NCBI GenBank assembly: GCA_963747515.1
Contig: CAVVFN010000009.1
Coordinates: 124,001-188,000 of the forward strand
Length of the DNA stretch: 64,000 nucleotides
Direction: 5' to 3'
Source of the DNA: Mariniphaga sp963747515
GTDB taxonomy: Bacteria > Bacteroidota > Bacteroidia > Bacteroidales > Prolixibacteraceae
Below are positions 62,826 through 64,000 of the stretch, piece after piece. The notes beneath the pieces were generated by a model. It searched no databases, was not told the DNA's origin, and saw only the letters and a program-made list of their open reading frames with translations. A program made the translations under genes and the position numbers. Within the stretch, counting starts at the first letter, position 1. Each line of letters begins with the position of its first letter.

Positions 62826-64000
62826 TTATAATTCAATGGGAATGCCATTATAAAAATCAAGAATTTTTGCACGGAAAATGTATTCATAGCGGGCCTGCAA
62901 AAGTTCCGACCTTGCCACCGTAAGGTAATTTTTACTTTCATTATATTCTACTGTATTTATCATTCCTACATTAAACTTTTCTTCGGTATACCGGAATGCT
63001 TCTTCCATTGACTCAACAGCTTTCTCTCCTGATATATACCTGTTAAGTGCTGCCAGCGCATTGGCATAAGCCAGTTCAATATCTTTTCGAAGCACATTTC
63101 TTGCAGATTGTAACCTGTATTCATAATCCTGAATCTGCAGATTGGCATTGGATATGGCATTTTTAACCTGAAATCGGTTAAAAATCGGAATATTCAGGGT
63201 GAGTCCTGCTGTATACCACATGTTGTTGTCAAGCTGATCATTTAAGGTAATTTTGTCGCCATTATTATCGGAATACCGATTGTTGTAAAGGTTGTAATAA
63301 TTGGCACCCGCACTCAGCACCGGAAAACGGTTTCCCCTTGCAATGCTCAGCTGTCTTCTGGCACTTTCCACTCTTAGCTGTGCTGCCTTAATTTCAGGCC
63401 GTAAATGAATAGCATTTTTAAATACATCGAATGAATTGGACATAGTTATATTAGCCTTTATTTCAGGTAGTATGGGTTTTTTTACCTGAAAACTATTTTC
63501 AACCGGCAGTTCCAGAAACTGGTATAAGTTCAGATAAGCCAGCTGTATCCGGTTTTGGTCGTTTACAAGTTGCAGCTCTTCACGTGCCAGCTGAGCTTCA
63601 ATTTCAAGCAATGCACCCCGTGCTAAACTTCCGGCATCCACCAGTTTCGCGGTACGTTCAATCTGCTGCTTTGTTACCTCAATCTGTGCTTCTGATACCA
63701 CTGCCAGCTCTTCAGCAAATAAGATTTCGAGGTAAGCCGCGGCAGTATTCAGTACGATATCGTCTTTCGTTTTTTGTAAGTCGTGAATAGCTGCATGCAA
63801 ATTGAGTTCCCTCATTTTTACGGTGTTGCTGATGATGAACCCATTCCATAAAGTGACATCGGTTGCAAGGTACCCGTTTACCTGCATTGAGTTTACGTTC
63901 TGGTAGGTATTGTCGTAGGTAAGAGATCTTCCGAAATTGTAATTGTTTGAAAGACTGCCGTTCAGATTGGGCAGCCTGTCCGATTGTGCCTGGGAAACCA
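62826..64000 (-). CDS. TolC family outer membrane efflux protein (partial)
   Basis: The coding frame runs from the stop at 62826 through the window end at 64000; a Met at 63887 is internal, since the frame continues upstream with sensible residues (LPNLNGSLSNNYNFGRSLTYDN in pieces). The 391 visible residues show TolC features: alpha-helical coiled-coil stretches with Gln/Glu heptads (VSEAQIEVTKQQIERTAKLVDAG), a repeat of this module in the second half (AELR-like VESARRQLSIARG), and Tyr-rich beta strands (YYNLYNNRYSDNN). It would be the outer-membrane channel of a tripartite efflux or export system. The pump genes lie beyond the window edge. Confidence 0.9.
   Translation of the reverse strand, partial: VSQAQSDRLPNLNGSLSNNYNFGRSLTYDNTYQNVNSMQVNGYLATDVTLWNGFIISNTVKMRELNLHAAIHDLQKTKDDIVLNTAAAYLEILFAEELAVVSEAQIEVTKQQIERTAKLVDAGSLARGALLEIEAQLAREELQLVNDQNRIQLAYLNLYQFLELPVENSFQVKKPILPEIKANITMSNSFDVFKNAIHLRPEIKAAQLRVESARRQLSIARGNRFPVLSAGANYYNLYNNRYSDNNGDKITLNDQLDNNMWYTAGLTLNIPIFNRFQVKNAISNANLQIQDYEYRLQSARNVLRKDIELAYANALAALNRYISGEKAVESMEEAFRYTEEKFNVGMINTVEYNESKNYLTVARSELLQARYEYIFRAKILDFYNGIPIEL

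Noticed and set aside
1..64000. tRNA, rRNA, CRISPR arrays, prophage or insertion sequences
   Set aside because: None was seen on reading intergenic stretches. No transposase or integrase frame and no regular spacer array is present.

Overview
The window comes from a chromosome of a Bacteroidota bacterium, most likely of the Bacteroidales/Marinilabiliales type. The evidence is a complete type IX secretion core (gldKLMN with a PorP/SprF protein), gldH, a HU-CCDC81/SPOR fusion protein, a peptidase ending in a T9SS sorting domain, and promoters that fit the Bacteroidota -7 consensus TAnnTTTG instead of Shine-Dalgarno-led starts. No tRNA, rRNA, CRISPR array, phage or insertion sequence was seen. 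It reads as core chromosome with some saccharide-related accessory genes.

Layout. 1-5.1 kb: end of radA, a nitroreductase, a TIM-barrel epimerase, a HU/SPOR protein, galE and rfbB. 5.1-6.5 kb: a poorly coding stretch with gene remnants and an unusual palindromic array of 11-bp repeats. 6.5-10.7 kb (minus): an alkyltransferase-like protein, trmB, gldH, ricT, holB. 10.9-17.5 kb (plus): pgk, a C_GCAxxG_C_C protein, a GH2 beta-mannosidase and serA; pgk and serA are both frameshifted. 17.5-22.5 kb: a Tat-exported amidase, a K+ channel with a zinc-ribbon tail, a lipoprotein, thyA and folA. 22.7-27.8 kb: pyrophosphatase and a small surface-glycan group (flippase, FkbM methyltransferase, glycosyltransferase). 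27.9-32 kb: cytochrome c/PQQ sugar dehydrogenase, LolA-like protein, flavin reductase, PHP phosphoesterase. 32.2-36.6 kb: an amino-sugar operon (ROK regulator, NagB/PIG-L fusion, nagB). 36.6-39.6 kb (minus): yidD and a tightly coupled zinc/manganese ABC operon znuA-znuC-znuB ending in an unlisted 59-residue eight-cysteine protein. 40-47.1 kb: ROK sugar kinase, M1 peptidase with T9SS signal, a NikR-family regulator lacking all nickel ligands beside a TonB-dependent receptor, and a Tat-exported epimerase. 47.1-54.4 kb (minus): porP-gldK-gldL-gldM-gldN plus a second gldK-like gene. 54.5-64 kb: a degenerate ureohydrolase, topA, PBP1A, a small protein, a nitroreductase, an amidohydrolase lipoprotein and a truncated TolC-type protein.

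How the parts connect. The T9SS genes would export the M1 peptidase encoded nearby. The ROK/NagB operon and the ROK kinase point to catabolism of GlcNAc or related sugars, and GH2, sugar dehydrogenase and epimerases fit a polysaccharide-degrading life. The two spots most worth a second look are the NikR-like/TonB receptor pair, with a perfect 19-bp palindrome before the regulator, and the cysteine-rich fourth gene of the znu operon.
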